The translations under genes and the position numbers were made by a program. DNA of 64,000 nucleotides from Gemmata massiliana (GTDB lineage: Bacteria > Planctomycetota > Planctomycetia > Gemmatales > Gemmataceae). Positions 38,601-46,860 of the stretch are shown here, in pieces (the first letter of the stretch is position 1; each line of letters begins with the position of its first letter). Location of the stretch: positions 7,895,738 through 7,959,737 of the forward strand of contig NZ_LR593886.1 of NCBI RefSeq assembly GCF_901538265.1, read 5' to 3'. The notes beneath the pieces were generated by a model. It saw only the letters and a program-made list of their open reading frames with translations. It searched no databases and was not told where the DNA came from.

Positions 38601-38765
38601 CTTCTTCACCTGCCAGTCCGGGAACACGTTTTTCTGGGAAATGATCCCCGCGACGTCCTTATCGGCGCGTTCGCGGTAGTTGTACCGAGCACACCCCGGC
38701 CCGAAGAGGAGAGCGAGGAGGGCGAACGCGGCGACGAATGGGAGGCAGCGAGCTGATCCGTGCAT
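35559..38765 (-). CDS. TolC-like outer-membrane efflux lipoprotein with long Pro-rich extension
   Basis: 1068 aa, about twice a normal TolC. The ATG at 38765 gives a lipoprotein signal with lipobox-like LLFGPGC. Residues ~30-300 are Pro/Ala-rich low-complexity sequence (for example PPAAPVAKSNN). The rest is the outer-membrane-factor fold: SLAQPFLRDGGFAVTLEGLTQAERTL, repeated helical hairpins, ALTNRLDLMNSRGQVVDAWRQIAIQANSLQ, then LVFNAELPLVRRAERNNYRAALISYQRQRR and QQVLDAQNRLVTAQNTLFQLWVAYQ. The large middle insert suggests a planctomycete variant spanning a wide periplasm. First gene of the efflux operon; it overlaps the adaptor gene by 107 bases. Confidence 0.85.
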   Translation of the reverse strand: MHGSARCLPFVAAFALLALLFGPGCARYNYRERADKDVAGIISQKNVFPDWQVKKDWHVYPDPRARFADASNPDRPPYPPDDYAAKLLAPNPQRPTKKSGVGRQDGEGYVSLLQQWDAENRADDPNAPPARAAAMGPPKPPTIAPNAPASKDGFPVTTGAPNAAQAERPAVRHSAPPGFPGAGQTPPAAPVAKSNNEIGPWVAAAKRGPQSPTPATTTATNSAPPKTPLHPPVITVISGDAESTGKAVPAVALVPVQPVPVPPIDTLPPILPPGSEPKPLDLKQPPGPDNPGKAADPMGKGPPELYPSVLTTGNDPASDYLKALESGQTGYRLKLDQAIELGLFNAREYQDRREDLYLTALPVTLERFNFAAQAFFTEQVIRESTGRRLANGGERWSLNTTGGINKLFPTGAMLMVKLANQITIDLSGDKPQTSISNLTLSLAQPFLRDGGFAVTLEGLTQAERTLVYAMRSYTRFRKLFYVALAAGGSGGGYTNNPYGLQGLSPNLGRGIGGNLTAPNIGYLPLLQQSATINNQRKNVVALERLLQLYQAFREGGQQSDLQVGQVEVQLLNSRFQLLGSSNTGASQSGIRGFLDSLDNFKLQLGLPITVPLELDDGPLRPIRQQLGRFEEVYAQVQQTELAAAKYDPTAPVAQFRARWRNLLTDSPLVKGTPFAKSVGERWDSWAPAKLTDDQAATRLAQIREERRKLLEARADRQVKGLPEPEADTRKIALLEDDIDLGDFERLVRIYESQPWTKVTTPAVRATVQAAAFRDVFNAFYQLILEGRNDRLTGVRSQWPTLPPLTVGDTGTDVLVAPLDDAYTAAIQTALTNRLDLMNSRGQVVDAWRQIAIQANSLQGVFDVRYDLNSNTPAGRNNGLAFAADRSNHQLVFNAELPLVRRAERNNYRAALISYQRQRRTLMAFEDNITNDVRSDLRELRTLAQLYRIQQRVVELGYSQVDNAQAILLAPPAPGAATDAGSAAALTQQVLDAQNRLVTAQNTLFQLWVAYQIGRMQLYVDLEQMTLDDRGVWIDEFFNRTDAQNRSPADGQRPGERLHAPQPVGAGGK

Positions 38766-39296
38766 AGCGCACCCGTGCAGAATCCGGAACCCCGGCACAT
38801 CCGGCACAGACGGTATCGACCGCACAGTTTGGTTGAGTTGAGGCGAATGGCGTCGAAGCCGTAATTGCCGCGCAATGTGCTACGACTGCACTCGTTTAGC
38901 GCAACCGATCGAACCCGCGCCACTGACATTGTGTGTGTAGGTAAAAAGCCTCATCATCTCAATGAAGCGGCAATTGGGCTCGTTTTTAATGAAGAGCGAC
39001 CAAGAGGGTCGGGGCGAAAATGCTAACACCCACTACACAGCCAGCAAGTTACAAACAATTTTCCGTATTAGATTTGCGATAAATTACCCGGCGTGCAACC
39101 GTCCGAGAAATGTTAGCAAATGTTAGCCGCGGCACGCAACGAGACGGGAAACGAAGATTAGGTATTTGTCGAAGTGACATTCACCACAGGACGGTACATC
39201 ACATCGTCGCGAAGCACATACTTTCGCCCGTTCCCACCAAAATCCCTTCGCGCTCTTTCGGTAGGTGAAGCAACGCGGTTTTGCAAACGGGCTTAG
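38766..39296. other. Long AT-richer leader region upstream of the efflux operon
   Basis: About 530 bases without a gene between the efflux operon and the insertion sequence. It is visibly AT-richer than the window. The heptamer TGTTAGC occurs at 39111-39117 and 39121-39127, ten bases apart, and inverted as GCTAACA at 39022-39028. This should contain the operon promoter; no clear -35/-10 pair can be named. Confidence 0.55.
39111..39127. promoter_or_regulatory. Tandem TGTTAGC heptamers, candidate regulator site
   Basis: Two copies of TGTTAGC start exactly 10 bases apart (one helical turn), with an inverted copy about 85 bases nearer the efflux operon. Spacing fits a dimeric DNA-binding regulator; the factor is unknown and the match may be chance. 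Confidence 0.3.
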
Positions 39297-40760
39297 CACT
39301 ACTCCGTTACATCTGGAGCGGGTGCGACCGCCGTGAGCGACAGTAGGCGCAATCTGGTTTGGCCACCGGTCGGAGCAACTGCTGTAACGCTCGGCGAATG
39401 CCCGGCAGTGTCAGCGGCGGCTCGGGCTCCCCTTTTTTCGCGGGCTCGGCCCGTCGGCCGCCCGCTCCCGTTCGACGCGAGCACGCTCCCGCTCCAAGAG
39501 CAGGAACCCGTAAGCCAGCATAACCATCGCGGCGTGGTGGTGGAACCCGCGCCACGAGCGCCCCTCGAAGTGGTCCAGACCCAACTCCTCCTTCATCTGC
39601 TGGTACCCCTGTTCCACATGCCACCGGCTCTTCCACAGGCGGACGGCCCGCAGGCGGCTCGTCCCCGTCGGCAGGTTCGAGAAGGCGTACTTGACGCCGT
39701 CGGCCTGCTCCTCGATTAGCAACCACACCGGGTCGGAACCGGCGCACGCACCCCGCTTCCACCCGAACCCGGGCCATACCCGCACCCAGGCGAACCGGCC
39801 CGACATCCGCCCCTTCGTCCCCACGCGCCAAGTCACCCGCCGGAGCGGGGTGCGGGCGGCCACGTCTCGCAACCGGACCGGGCGGGGCGAGTCTGGCCGC
39901 AACTGGGGGTTGGACTGCGGCCGCCCGCCGGCTGGTCCGACCCTGCCGCGTCCCGCCGGTCGATCCCAGACCGGCGGGGTGGTGAACACAACGGCCTCGT
40001 CCGTCACCCCGACGATGTAGTGTAGCCCGCGATCGGCCAGGGCTTGACGGAAGTCCCCGGACACACCGTACCCGGCGTCGGCCAGGACCACACGGCCCGG
40101 CAACCCCTCGCCCCGAACCCGGTCCAACAGGTCCAGCGCGATTTGCCCCTTCGTGCGCTCCCGGCGGTGCTCTTGCGGCACCCCGGCCCGCTTCAGGCGG
40201 CCGGCGTCGGCCACCCACGACTCGGGAAGGAACAGCCGCAAGGCGAGTGGGTAGTGCCCCATCGGGGCGGCGTAGTGGATCGAGACCGCGGCCTGGCAAT
40301 TGGCCTTCTTCCCGAGCGCCCCGCAGTATTGCCTTTGCACCCCGACCGAGTGCCGCCCTTGCTTCGGGAACGTGGTGTCGATCACGAACACCGCGTCGGG
40401 GTGGGCGAACGTGGCGCCCACTTGGGCGCGGTAGCGGCGCAGGACGGCCTCGTGGTCCCACGGGCTCTGGCTCACGAACTGCTGGAGCGCCTGTTCGGGG
40501 TCCGTGCTGGTCAGCCCGGCGGGCAGCGGTACCCGGTGGGACAGGGGTTCGATGCTTTTCCGATCGCCGTCGGTGAGCAGCCCGTGCAGGTATACCCCGG
40601 CCCACCGTGCGGGCTTGGCCTGGGGAAAGTCGGGGGCAAATAGGGCCGCGTACTCGCGCAGGCGCTCGAGAACGGCCGCGTCGAGGTTCGGGGTGTATGT
40701 CTTCATGACCAGTTAGAGACCCGAACCCGACCGCCGGTGCGGGCTTCTAACGGAGTAGTG
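39297..40760. mobile_element. Complete IS701-family insertion sequence
   Basis: 1464 bp. 13-bp perfect terminal inverted repeats CACTACTCCGTTA at 39297-39309 and complement at 40748-40760. Directly flanked by TTAG on both sides (39293-39296 and 40761-40764), the YTAR-type 4-bp target duplication known for IS701. It carries one transposase gene on the minus strand. Intact ends and ORF point to a recent insertion. Confidence 0.88.
39411..40706 (-). CDS. IS701-family transposase (DDE, DUF4338-unrelated)
   Basis: 431 aa. The DDE/RNase H-like core is visible: AVFVIDTTFPKQGRHSVGVQRQYCGALGKKANCQ holds the first Asp, RVVLADAGYGVSGDFRQAL the second, and WHVEQGYQQMKEELGLDHFEGRSWRGFHHHAAMVMLAYGFLL the Glu region with the Y-(2)-R/W-like signature typical of IS4-superfamily relatives. 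It cuts and rejoins the IS ends. The ORF fills the element, starts 55 bases inside the right end, and has no frameshift. Shadow frames on the same strand are not separate genes. Confidence 0.9.
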   Translation of the reverse strand: MKTYTPNLDAAVLERLREYAALFAPDFPQAKPARWAGVYLHGLLTDGDRKSIEPLSHRVPLPAGLTSTDPEQALQQFVSQSPWDHEAVLRRYRAQVGATFAHPDAVFVIDTTFPKQGRHSVGVQRQYCGALGKKANCQAAVSIHYAAPMGHYPLALRLFLPESWVADAGRLKRAGVPQEHRRERTKGQIALDLLDRVRGEGLPGRVVLADAGYGVSGDFRQALADRGLHYIVGVTDEAVVFTTPPVWDRPAGRGRVGPAGGRPQSNPQLRPDSPRPVRLRDVAARTPLRRVTWRVGTKGRMSGRFAWVRVWPGFGWKRGACAGSDPVWLLIEEQADGVKYAFSNLPTGTSRLRAVRLWKSRWHVEQGYQQMKEELGLDHFEGRSWRGFHHHAAMVMLAYGFLLLERERARVERERAADGPSPRKKGSPSRR

Positions 40761-40785
40761 TTAGTGCTCAGACGCGGTACTCCGG

Positions 40786-42789
40786 TTACACCAACTGGCA
40801 CGCGGGCCGGCGCTTGGTGAACTCGACGCGGACATCGATGGTGTCCGCGCGCGGCGGAAGTGCCAGGAGCTTCAGTTTGCGGAGGCGCGCGAGGTACGGC
40901 ACCACCGTTTGCGACACGTTCGCGGCCCCGGCGAGGCCGACCGCTTCCAAGTCGGGGAACCGCGTGAGTAGGAGCGTCACGCCGGAATCGGTCACCTGTG
41001 TGTCGGCCAGTCCGACCGCCTTCAGACCGCGGAGGTTCGCGAGGTGCATGATCCCGGTGTCGGTCACCCGAACGCACCCCGACAGGTCAACGGCTTCCAG
41101 ACCCGGTAACCGCGCGAGGGCCTTGAGTTTGGCAAGATCGTCGTCGCCGGTGGTGTCCGGGTTGAGCGTGAGCCGGTACGCTTCGCCCGGCTTCGCAACG
41201 ATCTCGCCGGGCAACTTGACGCTGCTCGCGATCCACGGCGCATCTGCGTTTGCGCCCGTGCGTGAGAACCAGACTCCCCGAATGGGAATGAGCCACTTTT
41301 CTGGTTCCGCGGGTACCGCGTGGGCGACGATCGTGACGGGGGCTGATTTGCCTTCCAGCGCGCCCTTTTCGGACAGCACCGGCGCTTTCGGGGTGGTCCC
41401 ATTTCCGGACGCTGCCGCCCCGGTTTGGGTGGCGGGAGCAGTCGGAGGGATCTTCTCACCCTTCTTTTCCGGAACCGGAGCTTTGGGTGTCAGAACTTGT
41501 GTGACCGGCTCTTTCAGTTTGCCCAGGCGCTCCGCGAGTTCGACCGCATCCTTCGGGCGCCCGTTCGGTTCGGTGTCCACGCAGTCGCCGATGAGGTCCA
41601 CGAGCGTGTCCGACACGTTTCGGCGCTTCAGTTCGCGCTCGAACCGCGTGCCGGGGGCTTCGGTGAGTTTACCCGTCAGCATCTGGAACGCGATGACGCC
41701 CAGCGCGTGAACGTCGTCGCGCGGGTCCGGCTTCGCCCCGCGCGACTGTTGGGGGGACGCATACAGTGGTGTGTACGACCCGCGGAGCGATGTTTCGAGC
41801 CAGCCCGTCATCATCGACATGCCGGCCGCGTTCGTGCGCAGGTAGTCCACCGCGACCCCGCCGATGCCGAAGTCGGTGATGCGCAGCCGGAACTCCTCGG
41901 ATTGCCCAGAACCGTTGCGATTTTCGACGTGAAAAAGGATGTTCGCCGGCTTCAGGTCGCGGTGGACGATCGAGGGCGCGAGCCGGTGGAAGGTGCCCAC
42001 GGCCACCGCGAGTTGTTTGAGCGCGAGCACCGCGAGCGTTTCGCGCTGACCTTCGGGGAGCGCTTGCCAGCGGTGAATGAGGTCGGTGAGATTCCCGCCG
42101 CCGACGAACTCGTACATGAGCCACGGCGTCTCGCCGTCGAGAACCGCGTCCAGGAGCGGGACCACGTTCGGGTGGGTGCCCTGCTCCATCACGCGGGCGA
42201 TCACGCGCCCCTCGTGCGACGTGAGTTTGGCCCGCACTTTCGCATCAGTGCAGAACTTCACCGCCCGCGGGTGCGGGAGGAACGAGTGGCGCGCGAGCCA
42301 CACTTCGCCGAACCCGCCGGCGCCGAGCAGCTCTTCGAGGCGCCAGCCGGGGCGCCCGGGCAGGTCGCCCCCGGGCCGGAAGTGCGGCACCCGCGCGGGG
42401 AGCATTTTGACGAGGTCTTCCGCCTCGTCCACCGCGAAGTCCGGCGGCACGGTCTTCCCGGTGGGATCGTCCGCGCGCTTGAGCGATTGCCGGACCGCGC
42501 CGGGCATTTGGGTGAGGTACAGTTCGAGCGTGAGCCGGTCCTCGATCGGCCCCTGGTTCACGACCTCGCGCGCGACCTGTTCGGCCATCTTCTTCGCTTC
42601 TTCCGCGCTCGCGGCCGCGACTTTTGCGATCTCCTCGCGCAGTTCGGCGGCCTTCTGGCGCTCGCGCAGCAGTTTGTACGCCTGTTGCGCGACCTCGAAG
42701 ATGTACGGACCGCCGGGCACGAGTTCGGTCAGCCCGCGCAGCCCCTTGTCCCGAACCGCCAGCGCCACGCACTCGAACACGGCGAGCAT
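40786..42789 (-). CDS. Ser/Thr protein kinase with C-terminal leucine-rich-like repeats
   Basis: 667 aa. Residues ~25-95 form a helical, coiled-coil-like head (QKAAELREEIAKVAAASAEEAKK). Then a full Hanks-type kinase: GAGGFGEVWLARH glycine loop, AVKFC lysine, HRDLKPANILF, TDFGIGG, and the activation segment to YASPQQSRGAKPDPRDDVHALGVI. A Pro/Ala linker (~430-500) leads to a C-terminal part with LRR-style units (LPGLEAVDLSGCVRVTDTGIMHLANLRGLKAVGLADTQVTDSG). No membrane helix. The IS701 element lies 25 bases beyond its stop and does not interrupt it. Confidence 0.9.
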   Translation of the reverse strand: MLAVFECVALAVRDKGLRGLTELVPGGPYIFEVAQQAYKLLRERQKAAELREEIAKVAAASAEEAKKMAEQVAREVVNQGPIEDRLTLELYLTQMPGAVRQSLKRADDPTGKTVPPDFAVDEAEDLVKMLPARVPHFRPGGDLPGRPGWRLEELLGAGGFGEVWLARHSFLPHPRAVKFCTDAKVRAKLTSHEGRVIARVMEQGTHPNVVPLLDAVLDGETPWLMYEFVGGGNLTDLIHRWQALPEGQRETLAVLALKQLAVAVGTFHRLAPSIVHRDLKPANILFHVENRNGSGQSEEFRLRITDFGIGGVAVDYLRTNAAGMSMMTGWLETSLRGSYTPLYASPQQSRGAKPDPRDDVHALGVIAFQMLTGKLTEAPGTRFERELKRRNVSDTLVDLIGDCVDTEPNGRPKDAVELAERLGKLKEPVTQVLTPKAPVPEKKGEKIPPTAPATQTGAAASGNGTTPKAPVLSEKGALEGKSAPVTIVAHAVPAEPEKWLIPIRGVWFSRTGANADAPWIASSVKLPGEIVAKPGEAYRLTLNPDTTGDDDLAKLKALARLPGLEAVDLSGCVRVTDTGIMHLANLRGLKAVGLADTQVTDSGVTLLLTRFPDLEAVGLAGAANVSQTVVPYLARLRKLKLLALPPRADTIDVRVEFTKRRPACQLV

Positions 42790-43016
42790 GCCTCTCCCTC
42801 CGCCCCGGGCCAGAATGACTTAAATCGTAAGATATCGAGCCGGCCCGTGCCGACTTTTCCGACGCTGAGCTTTACGACTTCCGACGCATTGTTTGCCCCG
42901 GGCTGAATCGCGAATTAAATTGGTTTGACTCGCCGAACCGCAAGTCCCGTTCGGTCGGTCGCAGCGCGCCCCCTTACCGTACTGCGTCACCCCGGCTCCG
43001 GTCGGGTCAGGTCACT

Positions 43017-44549
43017 ATGTCTTGGTCCACCTCAGCGCCGCGCCGCGATCTCGGCCTTTTGGGTTGGGTCACGAGCTGCGCGCTGTTAATTCTGCCCTGC
43101 ACCGTGCTGGCTTTTCTCGGCTACCGCACGCACATGGTCCCGCTTTATGCGGGTGCCGGCGTACAGGGCATGTTCGTGCTGACGTTCCTGCGGGCGCACC
43201 CCGTGTGGCGCCCCCCGGTCAGCGCGTCGCTCATCATCCTGTACCTGATCGCACTCGCCTGGTTGTGGCTCCCGACACGCGGGTCGCCCGACTGGGCGGT
43301 TCACATTGGTCAGTCGGTTTTGCTCCTCACCGCGGTTGCGCTCGCCGCTGTTCACGACCTTATCCGTACCGGTGCGGAACCGCTGCGTCGGGCGAATAAA
43401 TGGTGCGGGCGCCTCGTGGTCCGCAAGCGCTGGCCGATCCAGCTCACCGATTGCCGCGCGCTCCCCGAAGTCGTCGCTCTCCGGGCGGCGGTTCTCGATG
43501 AGGTGCGCCCGGTTCTCGCGCTGCTCACGGACCCGCGCCCGGAGGTGCAGTGTGCCGCACTCGGAGCGCTGGAGTATCGCCCGCAATGGCAGCCGGGGGA
43601 AGCTGAGTTAGTTCTAAAAACCGCACACGAAAGCCCCGAACCCGCGGTTCGAGCCGCAGCCGCCTACGCGATGGCCGGCGTCGGGTCCGCGGACCTCATC
43701 GCGGGGCTGGCAGAGTTACTCCGCGACCCGGCCGCCGAAGTGCGGTTCGCCGCGTCGGAAGCCCTGTTATGGAACGCGGACGCGCGGTGGCCGTTCGCCC
43801 GGGAGGGCGTGCGCGAAGCACTGGCCGACCCGCGGCTCGCGAACGACGGCCCGCTCTTCGCCTCCGGGCGCTTGCCGGGAGCCGCGTTCGCCGACCTCAT
43901 CACCTGGGCGGAAGAACACGCCCCGCTCGCTCCGCGTGCGATCCTCACGCTCATCGAACAGTTCCACCGCGACCTGACCGACGGCCAGCGCCCGGAACTC
44001 GCGAGCCAACTCGCCGCGATGATGCTCGATACGAGCGCGGCGCCCTCGCTCCGGGTTGAACTCGCGGCCCTGTTGCGCGATCACAACCTGCTGTCGGTCG
44101 ATCTACTCGACCGGCTCACGAACATGGACCAGCCCGGTCCGATCCGGCTGTTCGCAGCGGAACAAATGCTGCGCATCAACCCGCACGACCCGGACGGCGT
44201 GGACGTGCTCCGCGGGCTGGCGCGCCAGCCCAACCGCGAAATGGCGCTGTCCGTTGCGGGAATTCTGCAAAACGTACTGGGTCTGGAATTGGGACTGCCG
44301 CCGGGCGAACTCCCGCCGACGAACAGCAAACTCGCCGCCGACGTCACGCGCCGCGTGCTCCTGTGGGCGAACGGCGCGAACCCGGACCAGATCCGCCCGA
44401 CGCCCGGCCCGATGGCGGGACTGAAAGGCGCGCCGCGGTCCGCACTCGCGGGCGTGCGTGCCCCCTCGATTCCGCCGCCGAAACCACCTGCGCCACCAGA
44501 ATCGCACGAACTCCCGCACACGCGGGGCGGCTCCAGCGCGGTGTTTTGA
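43017..44549 (+). CDS. Membrane-anchored HEAT-repeat protein
   Basis: 510 aa. Three to four hydrophobic helices in the first ~115 residues (LGWVTSCALLILPCTVLAFL, SLIILYLIALAWLWLP, VLLLTAVALAAVHDL) anchor it in the membrane. Residues ~150-400 are HEAT/armadillo-like alpha repeats with units such as DPRPEVQCAALGAL, SPEPAVRAAAAYAM and DPAAEVRFAASEAL. A Pro-rich tail ends it. Such scaffolds mediate protein contacts; no enzyme motif. It is divergent from the kinase gene and convergent with the esterase-like gene. Confidence 0.8.
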   Translation: MSWSTSAPRRDLGLLGWVTSCALLILPCTVLAFLGYRTHMVPLYAGAGVQGMFVLTFLRAHPVWRPPVSASLIILYLIALAWLWLPTRGSPDWAVHIGQSVLLLTAVALAAVHDLIRTGAEPLRRANKWCGRLVVRKRWPIQLTDCRALPEVVALRAAVLDEVRPVLALLTDPRPEVQCAALGALEYRPQWQPGEAELVLKTAHESPEPAVRAAAAYAMAGVGSADLIAGLAELLRDPAAEVRFAASEALLWNADARWPFAREGVREALADPRLANDGPLFASGRLPGAAFADLITWAEEHAPLAPRAILTLIEQFHRDLTDGQRPELASQLAAMMLDTSAAPSLRVELAALLRDHNLLSVDLLDRLTNMDQPGPIRLFAAEQMLRINPHDPDGVDVLRGLARQPNREMALSVAGILQNVLGLELGLPPGELPPTNSKLAADVTRRVLLWANGANPDQIRPTPGPMAGLKGAPRSALAGVRAPSIPPPKPPAPPESHELPHTRGGSSAVF

Positions 44550-44553
44550 GCTT

Positions 44554-45282
44554 TCACACCAGCCGTTTGGCTTCGCGAGCGAGAGCATCGGCCACGAACG
44601 CGAGCATCGGTGCGACCATTTGGTCTTCGTAGCGCACGCCCGGTTTCGCCCGCGTATCGAGATCCGCAGTGTGTGGAACTCCGACCGCGGTGAGTTTCTC
44701 GATAAGTCGGTCGTTACCGCGATAGTGAGCGGCGTCCGTCGGCGCACAGCAGAACCACAAGTGCGGCGGCCAGCGGTGCGAGTGGATGTGCAGCACGGCA
44801 GTATCTTGCCGGCACCGCTCGCGGCTGTCGTACATCTCATCGAGCGGTGTTCCGCGCCCGTACCAATCCTGGCAATCCAACGCGCCCGAGACGCTCGCCG
44901 CAATCGGAAACCGCTCCGGGTGCTTGAACGCGAGTCGCAGCGCGCCCTGCCCGCCCATCTCCACACCACCAATAGCGAGCGCACGTGGCCCCAAGCGCCA
45001 CACCGATTCCGTCCACGGCACGAGCCCGTCTAACAAGTAGCGCTCCGGGGTGAGATCGGCATCGAATTCCGAACACACGCGATCGGCCCACCAACACTGC
45101 CCGCCGTGCGGTACCACGCACCGCAACCGATGTGTGCGCAGCGCGGCCGTGAAGTTCGCGTCGGCTGCTGGGGAGCGGTCGAGACCGTGAAGGTAAAGAA
45201 GTGCTTGCGAAAGTGCGTTGGGCGGGTCGAACACATCGACCAACTTCCCGCCGATGGCGGTTTGTGTCCAGCCATCGAGCAT
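44554..45282 (-). CDS. Esterase D-like alpha/beta hydrolase with missing catalytic serine (probable pseudo-enzyme)
   Basis: 242 aa. The fold matches the esterase/S-formylglutathione hydrolase group: LLYLHGLD (~28-35), IGGVEMGGQGALRLAFKHPERF (~104-125), SVSGALD, and PTDAAHYRGN. In the nucleophile elbow the usual Ser (GxSMGG) is Glu108, encoded by GAG. The position where the catalytic His is expected (near 214-218) reads KPGVRY. Both losses suggest a non-catalytic protein, or one using another mechanism. It is 4 bases from the HEAT gene end and 54 bases after the TPR gene stop on the same strand. Confidence 0.75.
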   Translation of the reverse strand: MLDGWTQTAIGGKLVDVFDPPNALSQALLYLHGLDRSPAADANFTAALRTHRLRCVVPHGGQCWWADRVCSEFDADLTPERYLLDGLVPWTESVWRLGPRALAIGGVEMGGQGALRLAFKHPERFPIAASVSGALDCQDWYGRGTPLDEMYDSRERCRQDTAVLHIHSHRWPPHLWFCCAPTDAAHYRGNDRLIEKLTAVGVPHTADLDTRAKPGVRYEDQMVAPMLAFVADALAREAKRLV

Positions 45283-45303
45283 GGGAACAGCTCCGTTCGG
45301 GCC

Positions 45304-45327
45304 GCCCTCGCCCCTGTGAGCGAGGGC
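45304..45327 (-). terminator. Short hairpin after the TPR gene
   Basis: 8-bp arms GCCCTCGC (45304-45311) and GCGAGGGC (45320-45327) with an 8-base loop, 9 bases beyond the TPR stop. GC-rich but without a T-run. Confidence 0.4.
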
Positions 45328-45336
45328 GCGACACCA

Positions 45337-46605
45337 CTACTCCGCGCGAGCCTTCTTGAGCTTCTCGCTCACCTTTCGGCGGCGCTCCCCGTCGCGCTTC
45401 GTCAGGTCTTCGTGCTTGAGCGCCTTCTCCCACGCGGCGATGGCTTCCTTCTTCTGGCCCAACGCCAGGTGGCAATCCGCGAGGTGGTCCCAGATTTCCA
45501 GGTGGCTGCCGTCCTCGTCGTCGGCCGCGGCTTCCTTCAGCGGGATCAGTGCTTCCGAATACTTCTTCTGCTTGAACAGCACCCAGCCAAGGCTGTCGAG
45601 GTACGCGGCGTTCGGCTTCACCTCATCGAGCTTCCCTTCCTTCTTCAGCTTCTCTTTTTCCTTCTTGTCGAGGTCGAGGGCCTCCTTGATGAGCTTCTCG
45701 GACTCCTCGAACTTCAGATCGTTGTCGGCCCAGATGAAGCCGAGGTCGTTCTTGTACGTGGCATTGTCCGGATTCCGCTGGATCAGCGTCTGGAGGTTCT
45801 TCGCGGCCTTCTCGACGTCCTTATTGTCAACGTACAGCCCGGTGAGGATGTACCGCGTGCGGTCCTTGAACCGGTCACGCACGTCCGCCTTCAGCCCCTT
45901 GTTCGCGTCGATCTTGTCGAGCGACTTGTTGTACGCCTCGATCGCGGCCGGCAGTTTGCCCTGTTCGCGCAGCACCCAGCCCTTGAGTTGGAAGAAGTAC
46001 CAGCCCTCGCGGTCGGCCTCGATGAGCGTGTCGGCGAGCCGCAGCGCCTCGTCGAACTTCTCCTCCTTGGCCATCGACTGTACGAGGCGCTCGAGGATGA
46101 ACGGCTTGGCCTGCTCGTACTCGTCCGGCCCCATGTCGTCGACGAACTTCTGGCACGTCTCGGTCACGAGCGCGTACTTCTTGTTGTCCCAGTACATGTC
46201 GATCAGGCCCTCGTAGGCCTGGACCATCTTGCTCCCGCTCTTGAGCTTCGTCGCGGACTCGACGAGGTACTCGTAGAACGGCTCGGCCACGTCGTACTGC
46301 TTGTTGAAGTGCGCGAGCCGCGCCACCATGAGCGCGCCGTTGAAGTTGAACGGGTTCTCCTTCCCCTTCGCCTCCTTCAGCATCTTGCCGGCCTCGGCCA
46401 CCAGCTTCTTCGTCTTCTCCTTGTCCTTGGCCAGCGCGACCAGCTTGTCCCGCTGCGCGTCTTCGCCGGTGACGGAGTTGAGCTTGAGCAGCTCCTCGCG
46501 CAGCGGGTTCTTCTTCTCGTCCCCGCGCGCCTGCGAACCGATCAGCCCCGCGAACCCGAGCGCGGCGACCACCAGAACCACCCGTCGCACTCCCGCCGTT
46601 ACCAT
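45337..46605 (-). CDS. Secreted tetratricopeptide-repeat protein
   Basis: 422 aa. Signal peptide at 1-28 (VVLVVAALGFAGLIGSQARGD). Several TPR units follow, e.g. PAAIEAYNKSLDKI and PDNATYKNDLGFIWADNDLKFEESEKLIKEAL, with a Lys/Glu-rich stretch (KKEKEKLKKEGK) and an end AIAAWEKALKHEDLTKRDGERRRKVSEKLKKA. No enzyme domain. It probably acts as a periplasmic scaffold. High Lys content for such a GC-rich genome suggests strong selection on composition or charge. Confidence 0.85.
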   Translation of the reverse strand: MVTAGVRRVVLVVAALGFAGLIGSQARGDEKKNPLREELLKLNSVTGEDAQRDKLVALAKDKEKTKKLVAEAGKMLKEAKGKENPFNFNGALMVARLAHFNKQYDVAEPFYEYLVESATKLKSGSKMVQAYEGLIDMYWDNKKYALVTETCQKFVDDMGPDEYEQAKPFILERLVQSMAKEEKFDEALRLADTLIEADREGWYFFQLKGWVLREQGKLPAAIEAYNKSLDKIDANKGLKADVRDRFKDRTRYILTGLYVDNKDVEKAAKNLQTLIQRNPDNATYKNDLGFIWADNDLKFEESEKLIKEALDLDKKEKEKLKKEGKLDEVKPNAAYLDSLGWVLFKQKKYSEALIPLKEAAADDEDGSHLEIWDHLADCHLALGQKKEAIAAWEKALKHEDLTKRDGERRRKVSEKLKKARAE

Positions 46606-46860
46606 GGCGCTCCTCCAATTTTAAGGAAGATGGCGAATCTCTACCCGTGGTGACGATTCTACCGATGCTCCGTAACCGGTGCCATGCCGCTTTCCCGCGC
46701 TAAAGCTGTGGGGAAAATGAGATAGCGCAGACCCGAACGACCCGATACCGCCCCGGGCTCCCCCGCTCTGGCGCCCCGTTTCCGGGATACAATCACGTCC
46801 GCCGCGGCGCTTTTGGACGGTCCGGGGGCGCGCGGTCAACCTGGCCGGTGGGGAATCGGA

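Noticed and set aside
39307-40605. 432-aa minus-strand frame inside the insertion sequence
   Set aside because: Shadow of the transposase in another frame, Arg/Pro/Gly-rich, without the DDE motifs.
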